Positions 1 through 5,937 of a stretch of DNA of 9,029 nucleotides are shown here, in pieces. How positions within the stretch are numbered: position 1 is the first letter of the stretch; each line of letters opens with the position of its first letter. Location of the stretch: positions 1-9,029 of the forward strand of contig JAFDYM010000262.1 of assembly GCA_018267435.1 (NCBI GenBank), in the 5' to 3' direction. Source of the stretch: Bacteroidota bacterium. Its GTDB lineage: Bacteria > Bacteroidota > Bacteroidia > Chitinophagales > LD1. The translations under genes and the position numbers were made by a program. Under the pieces are notes generated by a model, which searched no databases, was not told the DNA's origin, and saw nothing but the letters and a program-made list of their open reading frames with translations.

Positions 1-884
1 TAAGTGCTTTGCAGGAGTTTACTATAGAAACGAACCCTGATGATTTGACAAGCAGCAAAATTGCTGAATTGAGCACATTACAGGCAGTAGGTTTGAACCG
101 TTTTTCGATAGGTATACAGAGCTTTCATGATGAGGACTTGCAGTATATGAACCGTGCGCATAACAGCAACGAGGCGCAGACGGCAGTTAAGAAAGTGCAA
201 GATGCAGGCTTCGATAAAATAACGATAGACCTGATATACGGTACGCCCACCATGAACGATGAACGCTGGTTGCAGAATTTGGAAACGGCTTTCGCATTGG
301 ATGTTCCGCACATATCATCGTATGCGCTAACTGTAGAACCGAAAACCGCATTAGATAAAAAGATAAAACGCGGCGAAAGCAAAACAGTAAGCGATGAGCA
401 AGGCGCGCGCCAGTTTAATATACTAATGAACGAGATGCGCAAGCATGGTTACGAGCAGTACGAGATATCGAACTTTGCAAAGCCGGGCAGATATGCGGTG
501 CACAACACTAACTACTGGCGCGGCAAGCATTATCTAGGCCTTGGTCCATCGGCACATTCGTTCAACACCCATGCACGTAGGTGGAACGTTGCCAACAACA
601 TCAACTATATTAATAGTATAGTCAAAGGCATATTACCTTACGAAGAAGAAGTGCTTACACCCGCGCAGCAAGTAAACGAGCGCATAATGACAGCCTTGCG
701 CACGCAGTGGGGGCTAGAGGTTACAAGTTTCGGGTTGCAGGTTGCAGGTTTGATACAGGATGGCCTTCAATATATAGATAAGGCGCACTACACTTATAGT
801 AACGGAGTGTTGGTGTTAACGCAAGAAGGGAAGCTGTTTGCCGATAGCATAGCGGCAGAGTTATTTATAGAGGAGGAGGAATAA
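1..884 (+). CDS. hemW: HemW, radical SAM heme chaperone (5' end outside window)
   Basis: This is the C-terminal three quarters of HemW, the radical-SAM protein related to coproporphyrinogen III dehydrogenase HemN that binds heme and delivers it to heme enzymes. The frame is open to the left edge, so the true start and the CxxxCxxC iron-sulfur motif lie upstream; a TTG at position 9 is not a credible start. Visible family landmarks are NPDD near 36-47, RFSIGIQSF at 99-125, DLIYGTP at 228-248, YEISNFAKPG at 459-488 and GLGPSAHSF near 540-566. The HemN C-terminal domain follows, with NERIMTALRTQWG near 675-713 and LTQEG near 816-830. A degenerate 7-nt repeat tract (719-753) lies inside that domain. 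The protein ends in a run of glutamates. The next gene follows after 48 nt on the same strand. Assignment as HemW rather than HemN rests on the YEISNFA and GLGPSAHSF motifs (family knowledge). Confidence 0.92.
   Translation, partial: SALQEFTIETNPDDLTSSKIAELSTLQAVGLNRFSIGIQSFHDEDLQYMNRAHNSNEAQTAVKKVQDAGFDKITIDLIYGTPTMNDERWLQNLETAFALDVPHISSYALTVEPKTALDKKIKRGESKTVSDEQGARQFNILMNEMRKHGYEQYEISNFAKPGRYAVHNTNYWRGKHYLGLGPSAHSFNTHARRWNVANNINYINSIVKGILPYEEEVLTPAQQVNERIMTALRTQWGLEVTSFGLQVAGLIQDGLQYIDKAHYTYSNGVLVLTQEGKLFADSIAAELFIEEEE
719..753 (+). repeat. Degenerate 7-nt tandem repeat (5 units) inside hemW
   Basis: Five consecutive heptamers can be read: GGTTACA, AGTTTCG, GGTTGCA, GGTTGCA, GGTTTGA. Units 3 and 4 are identical, and the set fits RGTTnCA with few deviations. 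The tract encodes part of the HemN C-terminal domain (about VTSFGLQVAGL). Because 7 is not a multiple of 3, a single-unit change would shift the frame. Runs of this kind occur between genes in several Bacteroidota genomes as far as I recall; here the tract is coding. Confidence 0.6.
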
Positions 885-932
885 CAATTACGGAGAATCT
901 TCTTTCATTTGTTCTACATAATTTGAAATAGT

Positions 933-2174
933 ATGTCAACCATAAAACCATTTAGGGCGGTGCGCCCCAAGGCAGGTACCGCCGAAGAAATAGTATCGTT
1001 ACCTTATGATGTAATGAACAGTGCTGAGGCAGGTGTAATGGCGAAGGGTAAGCCTAATTCATTTTTACACGTTAGCCGCGCAGAAATTGACCTGCCGATA
1101 GGTGTAGATGAGCACAGCCAAGAAGTGTACGACAAGGCCCGTGAAAACTTCTACCATTTGATAAGGAGCGGTGCGCTAGTGCAAGACGATAAGCCATACT
1201 TATATATATACGCACAAGTAATGAACGGCCGCAAGCAAGTGGGCTTGGTGGCTAGCAGCTCAACCGAAGATTACTTTAACGACGTAATAAAGAAGCACGA
1301 GTTTACCCGCCCTGAAAAAGAGAAGGACCGCATTAATCACATGCAAACTTTGCAGGCGCACGTGGGCCCTATCTTCCTTACTTACCGCGCACACTCAGGT
1401 GTTGACCAGATAATAGGCAACTACATTACCTTCAATGCTCCAGCTTATGATATAACTACCGAAGATGGCATACAGCATACCGTATGGGTGGTGAATGATG
1501 AGGCCACAATCGAACAGTTGGTGCATCTGTTTGCCAGCGAGATACCGTACACGTACATAGCCGATGGCCACCACCGCGCAGCATCTGCCGCTAAGGTAGG
1601 CTTGAAGATAAAAGAGCAGAACGAAAAGCATACTGGCGAAGAGGAGTACAACTTCTTTCTATCGGTATTGTTCCCCGATAACCAGTTGGCCATAATGGAT
1701 TACAACCGTGTGGTGAAAGATTTGAATGGCTTGAGCAAAGATGAGTTTCTTGCGAAGGTTAGCGCTGCCTTTGATTTGCATCCGACATCGGACATCGGAT
1801 ATCCAACCAAGTTGCATGAGTTTAAGATGTATATAGACAGGCAGTGGTATACCTTAACCGCTAAAGAAGGCACCTACACCAATGACCCAATAGGCATATT
1901 GGATGTTACAATTCTACAGAACAACCTATTGTCACCGCTACTAGGCATAGCCGACCCACGTACCGATAAGCGCATAGACTTTGTAGGCGGCATACGCGGC
2001 TTGAAAGAGTTAGAGAGAAGAGTTGACAGTGGCGAGATGGCTGTGGCATTTGCATTATACCCAGTATCGTTAGAGCAGTTGATGGACATAGCCGACAGCG
2101 GTAATGTTATGCCACCGAAAAGTACTTGGTTCGAGCCTAAGCTGCGCGATGGTTTCTTCAGCCATTTGTTTTAA
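933..2174 (+). CDS. DUF1015 family protein (function unproven; ParB/Srx-like motif)
   Basis: The 413-residue product is a full-length DUF1015 protein, a cytoplasmic family found in bacteria and archaea without a firmly established function. Seen in the sequence: an N-terminal segment beginning IKPFRAVRP and SLPYDVM (residues 4-28), HEFTRPEKEKDR (122-133), YIADGHHRAASA (208-219), DYNRVV (256-261), DPRTDKRIDFVGG (341-353) and the C-terminal PPKSTWFEPK (395-404). The DGHHR element resembles the phosphate-binding GxxR-type motif of the ParB/sulfiredoxin fold, which is also used by free-serine kinases such as archaeal SerK; a small-molecule kinase role is therefore possible but is inference. In other Bacteroidota I recall this gene near serine biosynthesis genes; here it sits between hemW and a flavin oxidoreductase. 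The ATG at 933 gives the family's normal N-terminus. The stop is 3 nt before the next start, so translation is probably coupled. A heptamer repeat tract interrupts a variable loop (residues 283-292). Confidence 0.88.
   Translation: MSTIKPFRAVRPKAGTAEEIVSLPYDVMNSAEAGVMAKGKPNSFLHVSRAEIDLPIGVDEHSQEVYDKARENFYHLIRSGALVQDDKPYLYIYAQVMNGRKQVGLVASSSTEDYFNDVIKKHEFTRPEKEKDRINHMQTLQAHVGPIFLTYRAHSGVDQIIGNYITFNAPAYDITTEDGIQHTVWVVNDEATIEQLVHLFASEIPYTYIADGHHRAASAAKVGLKIKEQNEKHTGEEEYNFFLSVLFPDNQLAIMDYNRVVKDLNGLSKDEFLAKVSAAFDLHPTSDIGYPTKLHEFKMYIDRQWYTLTAKEGTYTNDPIGILDVTILQNNLLSPLLGIADPRTDKRIDFVGGIRGLKELERRVDSGEMAVAFALYPVSLEQLMDIADSGNVMPPKSTWFEPKLRDGFFSHLF
1781..1808 (+). repeat. 7-nt tandem repeat inside the DUF1015 gene
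   Basis: Period-7 units TCCGACA, TCGGACA, TCGGATA and the more diverged TCCAACC follow one another. The segment also forms a hairpin with arms ATCCGA (1780-1785) and TCGGAT (1795-1800) around a 9-nt loop. It encodes about HPTSDIGYPT, between a helix-rich part and the conserved strand FKMYIDRQWY, so it probably falls in a surface loop. It has the same period as the tract in hemW but a different unit. Confidence 0.6.
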
Positions 2175-2177
2175 GCC

Positions 2178-3227
2178 ATGTCAGCTTTTGATTATATAGT
2201 TGTAGGGCAGGGCATAGCTGGTAGCTTACTATCGTGGTTTCTATTGCAAGGGGGCAAAACGGTATTGGTGATAGATGCCTACGATGCCAACTCTTCCTCG
2301 CGTATAGCAGGTGGATTGGTGAACCCTATTACGGGTAGAAAGTTTGTAAAGACGTGGCTAGCCGATGAGCTGTTACCCTTCGCTACTTCTACCTATAAAA
2401 GTATAGAAGAACAACTGGGTGATAGCTTCTATAGGTCGATACCAATAGTTCATGTGTTCGATTCTATAAAGCAGCAGAATGATTGGAGCGTACGTTGCGC
2501 TACTGCTGAGTATAAGGCTTATCTATCTAACGAAACCATATTGCGCTTTGATAGCAGCAAGGTCAACAACGAGCTTGGCGCATTCGAAATAGGAGGTGCA
2601 CATAAGCTAGACACTATCAAGTTTCTTAACTTATATAGAAGCTACCTAAATGATAAAGGCGCATTGTTAGGAGAGCAGCTTGACTATGCAGCATTGCAAG
2701 TAGGCGAGCAAGTACAATACAAAGACTACACCGCGAACAAAATTATTTTCTGCGAAGGGATAGCGGGAAGGAAGAATCCCTACTTTAACACATTGCCGTT
2801 TACACCCGCTAAAGGGGAGTGCCTACATGTTGTTATAGAGAACTTCTACAATGATAAAGTGTTGAAAGATGAAGTGGCAATAATGCCGATAGATGGGAAC
2901 AACTACTACATAGGTGCTACGCACGAACAGCATTTTACAGTTACAGAAATAACAGACAAGGGCAAGGCTGAGCTAGAAGAAAAGCTTAGGTGCATACTGA
3001 ACAGTCCGTACCAAATTACGGCGCACCAAGCAGCTGTGCGCCCTGCTACCAAGCATCGTAGGCCATTTGTAGGCATGCATCCGCAGCATAGTAATGTAGG
3101 CATACTGAATGGTTTGGGTACTAAAGGGGTGTCGTTAGCGCCGTATTTTGCGCAGCAACTGGTGCGACATTTGTTATATGGCGAAGCTATTTCGGTAGAA
3201 GTTGATATAGCCAAGCATCTTTCCTAA
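2178..3227 (+). CDS. FAD-dependent oxidoreductase, DAO family
   Basis: The 349-residue protein is a soluble flavoprotein of the D-amino-acid oxidase (DAO) superfamily, which oxidises C-N bonds of amines or amino acids with FAD. The N-terminal dinucleotide-binding fold is clear: YIVVGQGIAG (residues 6-15, GxGxxG) with an acidic residue D33 ending the second strand (VLVID), followed by SRIAGGLVNP (41-50). The C-terminal half has VRPATKHRRPFVG (287-299) and GILNGLGTKG (308-317), which match the second FAD-contacting region of DAO enzymes. There is no signal peptide or membrane segment. The C-terminal pattern recalls ThiO and the FAD domain of MnmC (tRNA wobble-uridine modification), but the substrate cannot be read from the sequence. 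It starts 3 nt after the DUF1015 stop and ends 21 nt before the biotin carrier gene, so it sits within a plus-strand operon-like run. Family certain; specific reaction not. Confidence 0.85.
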   Translation: MSAFDYIVVGQGIAGSLLSWFLLQGGKTVLVIDAYDANSSSRIAGGLVNPITGRKFVKTWLADELLPFATSTYKSIEEQLGDSFYRSIPIVHVFDSIKQQNDWSVRCATAEYKAYLSNETILRFDSSKVNNELGAFEIGGAHKLDTIKFLNLYRSYLNDKGALLGEQLDYAALQVGEQVQYKDYTANKIIFCEGIAGRKNPYFNTLPFTPAKGECLHVVIENFYNDKVLKDEVAIMPIDGNNYYIGATHEQHFTVTEITDKGKAELEEKLRCILNSPYQITAHQAAVRPATKHRRPFVGMHPQHSNVGILNGLGTKGVSLAPYFAQQLVRHLLYGEAISVEVDIAKHLS

Positions 3228-3248
3228 TATTGCAGCAATAACACAGCT

Positions 3249-3734
3249 ATGATTAAAGCAACGGTAAACGGCAAGGAATTTACAGTAGACGGAAAAAAAC
3301 TAGATGGTAATCCTGTAGAATGGGATTTGCTAGAGGTACGCGACAATACCTTTCATATAATAATGAATAACAAAGGTTATAGCGCCGTGCTAGTAAGCCA
3401 TAACCCTGAGGATAAGACCATGACCATAAATGTAAACGGCAACGATTACGAAATAGCGGTGAAGGATAAGTACGATATACTATTGCAGCAAATGGGTATT
3501 TCGGCTAAGTCGTCTACCACGGTAAACAATATAAAGGCACCTATGCCTGGCTTGATAGTAAACATACTGGCACCAGAAGGTACAGAGGTGAAGAAAGGCG
3601 ATGGCTTATTGATATTGGAAGCTATGAAGATGGAGAACGCCATTAAGTCTCCGCGCGATGGTAAGATAAAGAAGGTACACGTGCAGCTACGCCAAGCGGT
3701 AGAAAAGAATCAAGTACTATTAGACTTTGAATAG
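3249..3734 (+). CDS. Biotin carboxyl carrier subunit of an acyl-CoA carboxylase
   Basis: The 161-residue protein is a biotin/lipoyl-attachment carrier. The C-terminal domain (about residues 93-161) opens with IKAPMPGLI and contains the biotinylation motif EAMKMEN, with K127 (codon 3627-3629) as the lysine that receives biotin from biotin ligase; the AMKM context indicates biotin rather than lipoate. The N-terminal 80 residues are strand-rich and resemble the region that docks carriers to propionyl/acyl-CoA carboxylases (inference). Such separate carriers shuttle carboxyl groups between a biotin carboxylase and a carboxyltransferase (acetyl-, propionyl- or methylmalonyl-CoA). No catalytic partner lies in this window, which is unusual because the carboxyltransferase or biotin carboxylase gene is often adjacent. 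It is the last gene of the plus-strand run and is followed 10 nt later by a strong terminator hairpin. Confidence 0.88.
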   Translation: MIKATVNGKEFTVDGKKLDGNPVEWDLLEVRDNTFHIIMNNKGYSAVLVSHNPEDKTMTINVNGNDYEIAVKDKYDILLQQMGISAKSSTTVNNIKAPMPGLIVNILAPEGTEVKKGDGLLILEAMKMENAIKSPRDGKIKKVHVQLRQAVEKNQVLLDFE

Positions 3735-3744
3735 ATTAATGCTT

Positions 3745-3794
3745 GTAAAAACAAAAGCGAGACACTTTGTAAAGTGCCTCGCTTTTGTTTTTAC
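3745..3794. terminator. Two-way intrinsic terminator between convergent genes
   Basis: A 24-nt left arm (3745-3768) pairs with a 24-nt right arm (3771-3794), symmetric about 3769.5, with one A-C mismatch (3762 against 3777). The practical loop is TTGTAA or similar. The stem has a GC-containing core (AGCGAG against CTCGCT) flanked by A tracts on the left and T tracts (TTTTGTTTTT) on the right, so the same hairpin ends in a U-rich run when transcribed from either strand. It lies 10 nt after the biotin carrier stop and 11 nt from the end of the convergent lipoprotein gene, so it should end both transcription units. Confidence 0.92.
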
Positions 3795-3805
3795 GGCATT
3801 CGTTA

Positions 3806-4378
3806 TTAGTTGCCGTATATTTTTTCAAACTGCATGTAGTTGTATAGGTTAATGCCACCCTTATACTTAGCTTTATAATCATCCCATGTAGCATTATCTA
3901 CGAAGGTAATTATGTTGTATTTACTATCTATTAGATAGTACCGATAGATGGTCATATCAGTTTTAATAATGGGGTTTACGGCGTTGAAAACATGCTTCAC
4001 TACATAGTAGTCAACATCTTCTGGCTTGCCTTTTTTTGCATCGTCATATTCGCTTACATAAAAGCTCCATACTTTATAGGCATCTTGCATGGTCTCGTCT
4101 GCTTTCCACTCTACTATCTTTTCGCGCATTAGGGCCATACCTGCTTCGCGGTCCTTGTCGTTGTCAAATTTTTCAGGAAAATTATTCCAAAACTCTTCTA
4201 TGGTTTCGGCATAGGTAACTGTATCAAGTACATCGTAGCTTACAGGCTTGTACTTTATATCCATGCCGCCAGCTACTTTTATTACATGTTCTTTAATTGG
4301 CTCGGCAAATTCATTTTTTGGCTTGCAGCTTACTAGTGCTACCATAAGCACTATAAACACACTTAATGTTTTGGTCAT
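3806..4378 (-). CDS. Hypothetical type-II lipoprotein
   Basis: I do not recognise this 190-residue protein. The N-terminus is a lipoprotein signal: M-T-K, then a hydrophobic stretch (residues 5-16), then a lipobox LVSC with Cys18 as the lipidation and cleavage site for signal peptidase II. After the cysteine comes KPKNEF, which does not have the acidic cluster expected of a Bacteroidota surface-export signal, so a periplasm-facing location is slightly favoured (inference). The mature part is hydrophilic and rich in aromatic residues (many Y and W, e.g. YKVWSFYVSEY at 101-111), with a charged middle segment (residues 70-95) likely to be helical. No catalytic motif stands out. It is the last gene of the minus-strand group, 40 nt downstream of the DUF218 gene, and is closed by the shared terminator. 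Confidence 0.8.
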   Translation of the reverse strand: MTKTLSVFIVLMVALVSCKPKNEFAEPIKEHVIKVAGGMDIKYKPVSYDVLDTVTYAETIEEFWNNFPEKFDNDKDREAGMALMREKIVEWKADETMQDAYKVWSFYVSEYDDAKKGKPEDVDYYVVKHVFNAVNPIIKTDMTIYRYYLIDSKYNIITFVDNATWDDYKAKYKGGINLYNYMQFEKIYGN

Positions 4379-4418
4379 TGGTTTGGTTTAATTGTTCCTT
4401 GCAAAATAAGCATTGAAC

Positions 4419-5030
4419 TTAGTATTTAAACCAATAATAAATAGTTTTTATCCATTCATTATTCACAGCTATCAAGCCCTCCTCATCTTTCCACCAAGTG
4501 TACTCATTGAACCTTGATGATGGGGCACCATGTATAATAAGCTCTACGTCCGCATTTTTAAATGGCTGACGAAAAACATAATTAACCCTACCAGTATGCA
4601 AGCGCGATGATAGGAGGATTATCTTCTTTAGTTGGTGAGTTTTGCAGTATCGTATTATAGTATCAGCTTCTTCGCGTGTGCTGGTTCCATATTTTATTTG
4701 TACAATGTTGCTATCTGCTACCGCTTGGCGCTTTAAGTTGGCTATGGTCATGTCGCTTTCCAAGGTATCCATATTGAATATCTTTAGCTCAACTACAGGA
4801 TTGCCCCCTGTGCATACTAGTTGCCTGCTATACCCATTTCGAAAAAGCTTAACTGCTTCGTTTCCCCTATCATATCCGCCGCCCGATAGTATAAACATGG
4901 CATCGGCTTGCTCAAGTTTATCTTCATGCATAAGCATGGTGCTACCGGCCCTTAGTATAGGCATGCGGAAGGCATATAGCAAAACAAGAACAAGTAGTAC
5001 TACCGTAGATGCAATGAATAGCTTCCTCAT
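4419..5030 (-). CDS. YdcF/DUF218 family membrane-anchored protein
   Basis: The 203-residue protein belongs to the YdcF/SanA-like (DUF218) family. Residues 4-22 form one hydrophobic membrane segment after M-R-K, so the domain most likely faces the periplasm. Family landmarks are present: ADAMFILSGGG (42-52) followed by DRG (54-56) and a helix EAVKLFRNGYS, then LVCTGGN (71-77), TSTREEA (116-122) that provides the conserved glutamate, and IILLSSRLHTGR (137-148), which corresponds to the family's SxxxHxxR region. The fold is Rossmann-like; some members bind S-adenosylmethionine and others affect envelope integrity, but the reaction is not established. Its ATG lies 9 nt after the stop of the upstream hydrolase, with no Shine-Dalgarno sequence, which supports co-transcription. 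Length is normal for SanA-type members. Confidence 0.85.
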   Translation of the reverse strand: MRKLFIASTVVLLVLVLLYAFRMPILRAGSTMLMHEDKLEQADAMFILSGGGYDRGNEAVKLFRNGYSRQLVCTGGNPVVELKIFNMDTLESDMTIANLKRQAVADSNIVQIKYGTSTREEADTIIRYCKTHQLKKIILLSSRLHTGRVNYVFRQPFKNADVELIIHGAPSSRFNEYTWWKDEEGLIAVNNEWIKTIYYWFKY

Positions 5031-5039
5031 GCCAGGCTA

Positions 5040-5870
5040 CTAATGTGCATCAAACCAGTTGATGATATAGTCAAGCACTTGTTTGCGGTCAGCCGCAGGT
5101 TCGTTGTGTATTTCGTGATAGAAACCTTCCCACCATTTAGAGCTAATCAAGTCTTTAGGTGCATTGGCTACAAACTCCTTGCTACCCTCCGGCGAGGTTA
5201 GTTTATCGGCAGTGCCGTGCATAATAAGTGCGGGTACTTTCAGGTCGGCTGCATGCGCTATGGCATATTTGCCTGCTTCGAAGAAACCTAAGAAGGTGCC
5301 CGCGGTTATTTTGCCATGGTTGTATGGGTCTTTAGCATAAGCATCTACCACAGCCTTATCGCGCGATAGTCCGTTTATATCAAGGTCGGCAGGCTCGGTA
5401 AACTTAGGGTATATGTTTACCATTATTTTAGCCAAGGCTACTTTAATGGCAGGTGGTTCAAAACCTAACTTGTACAATGGACCAGTAGCTACTAAACCCG
5501 CTATAGCAGGCTGGCGGCGTAGCACAAAATTGGTAGCTATGTTTCCACCCATACTGTGGCCATATACAAATACTTTCAAGCCTGGGTAGCGAGTTTTAGC
5601 TTCCTCTACTATTCTTCCTACCGAGTCTAGCGTTGCATCATAGCTAGGGGCGTGGCCACGCTTACCAGTAGTTTGCCCATGGCCTAGGCCATCGTAACTA
5701 AGTACGGCGTAACCTGCGGTATTAAGCGTTTGTGCTACATGGGCATAACGCGTGCTATGCTCGTTAAACCCGTGCACTATGCATACTACAGCTTTTGGCT
5801 GTGCGGGTGCCCAACCTTGTGCAAATATGGTTTCGCCTTCTTGCTGCCAAGTAAAAGTAAAGTGGCTCAT
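5040..5870 (-). CDS. Alpha/beta hydrolase, monoacylglycerol lipase-like
   Basis: With the ATG at 5870 the product has 276 residues and belongs to the serine-hydrolase group of monoacylglycerol lipases and lysophospholipases. Visible elements are VHGFNEHSTRY (32-42, oxyanion-hole HG), SYDGLGHGQTTGKRG (58-72), the nucleophile elbow GHSMGG (104-109, Ser106), the acid Asp222 in MHGTADKLT (217-225), and the catalytic His252 in GFYHEIHNE (249-257). The triad spacing agrees with monoacylglycerol lipases. There is no signal peptide, so it acts in the cytoplasm or at the inner membrane face; likely substrates are monoacylglycerols or lysolipids, but simple esters cannot be excluded. An upstream in-frame TTG at 5903 would add 11 residues but lies inside the predicted -7 promoter box, so 5870 is preferred. 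It is the first gene of the minus operon. Confidence 0.9.
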   Translation of the reverse strand: MSHFTFTWQQEGETIFAQGWAPAQPKAVVCIVHGFNEHSTRYAHVAQTLNTAGYAVLSYDGLGHGQTTGKRGHAPSYDATLDSVGRIVEEAKTRYPGLKVFVYGHSMGGNIATNFVLRRQPAIAGLVATGPLYKLGFEPPAIKVALAKIMVNIYPKFTEPADLDINGLSRDKAVVDAYAKDPYNHGKITAGTFLGFFEAGKYAIAHAADLKVPALIMHGTADKLTSPEGSKEFVANAPKDLISSKWWEGFYHEIHNEPAADRKQVLDYIINWFDAH

Positions 5871-5900
5871 GTTTAATTCGCTTTTTAATAACGCGATATT

Positions 5901-5934
5901 CAAATGTAGGAATTATCTTGTGCAAAATTTACAA
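5901..5934 (-). promoter_or_regulatory. Bacteroidota-type promoter for the hydrolase operon
   Basis: On the minus strand TACATTTG (5908-5901) matches the Bacteroidota -7 consensus TAnnTTTG exactly. A TTG at 5934-5932 could serve as the -33 element at the upper end of known spacing (23 nt). Transcription would start near 5893-5896, leaving a leader of about 25 nt before the ATG at 5870. A short inverted repeat, CTTGT (5917-5921) and ACAAG (5931-5935), overlaps the -33 side and could be an operator, but five base pairs is weak evidence. No equally good box was found for the divergent plus-strand gene. Confidence 0.6.
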
Positions 5935-5937
5935 GGC

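Noticed and set aside
871..880. AGGAGGAGGA resembling a strong Shine-Dalgarno sequence
   Set aside because: It encodes the glutamate run at the end of HemW and lies more than 50 nt before the next start. None of the neighbouring genes uses such a site.
908..925. Two TTTG elements upstream of the DUF1015 start that might be -33 and -7 boxes
   Set aside because: They are only about 10 nt apart and the second lacks the TA at the required position (ATAATTTG), so they do not fit the Bacteroidota promoter.
719..1808. Heptamer tracts as a CRISPR-like or mobile-element repeat
   Set aside because: Units are 7 nt without spacers, there are no terminal inverted repeats or target duplications, and no cas or transposase gene is present.
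4379..4418. Minus-strand TTATTTTG as a separate promoter for the lipoprotein gene
   Set aside because: It misses the conserved A of TAnnTTTG and has no good -33 partner in the 40-nt gap, so read-through from the upstream gene is simpler.
4642..5043. 133-codon plus-strand open frame opposite the DUF218 gene
   Set aside because: Its product is serine-rich and low in complexity without motifs, while the minus strand encodes a recognisable family over the same bases.
5752..5937. N-terminal extension of the EEP gene by 62 codons
   Set aside because: This stretch overlaps the opposite hydrolase gene and its promoter, is rich in cysteines and unlike the family, whereas the ATG at 5938 directly precedes a typical membrane anchor.
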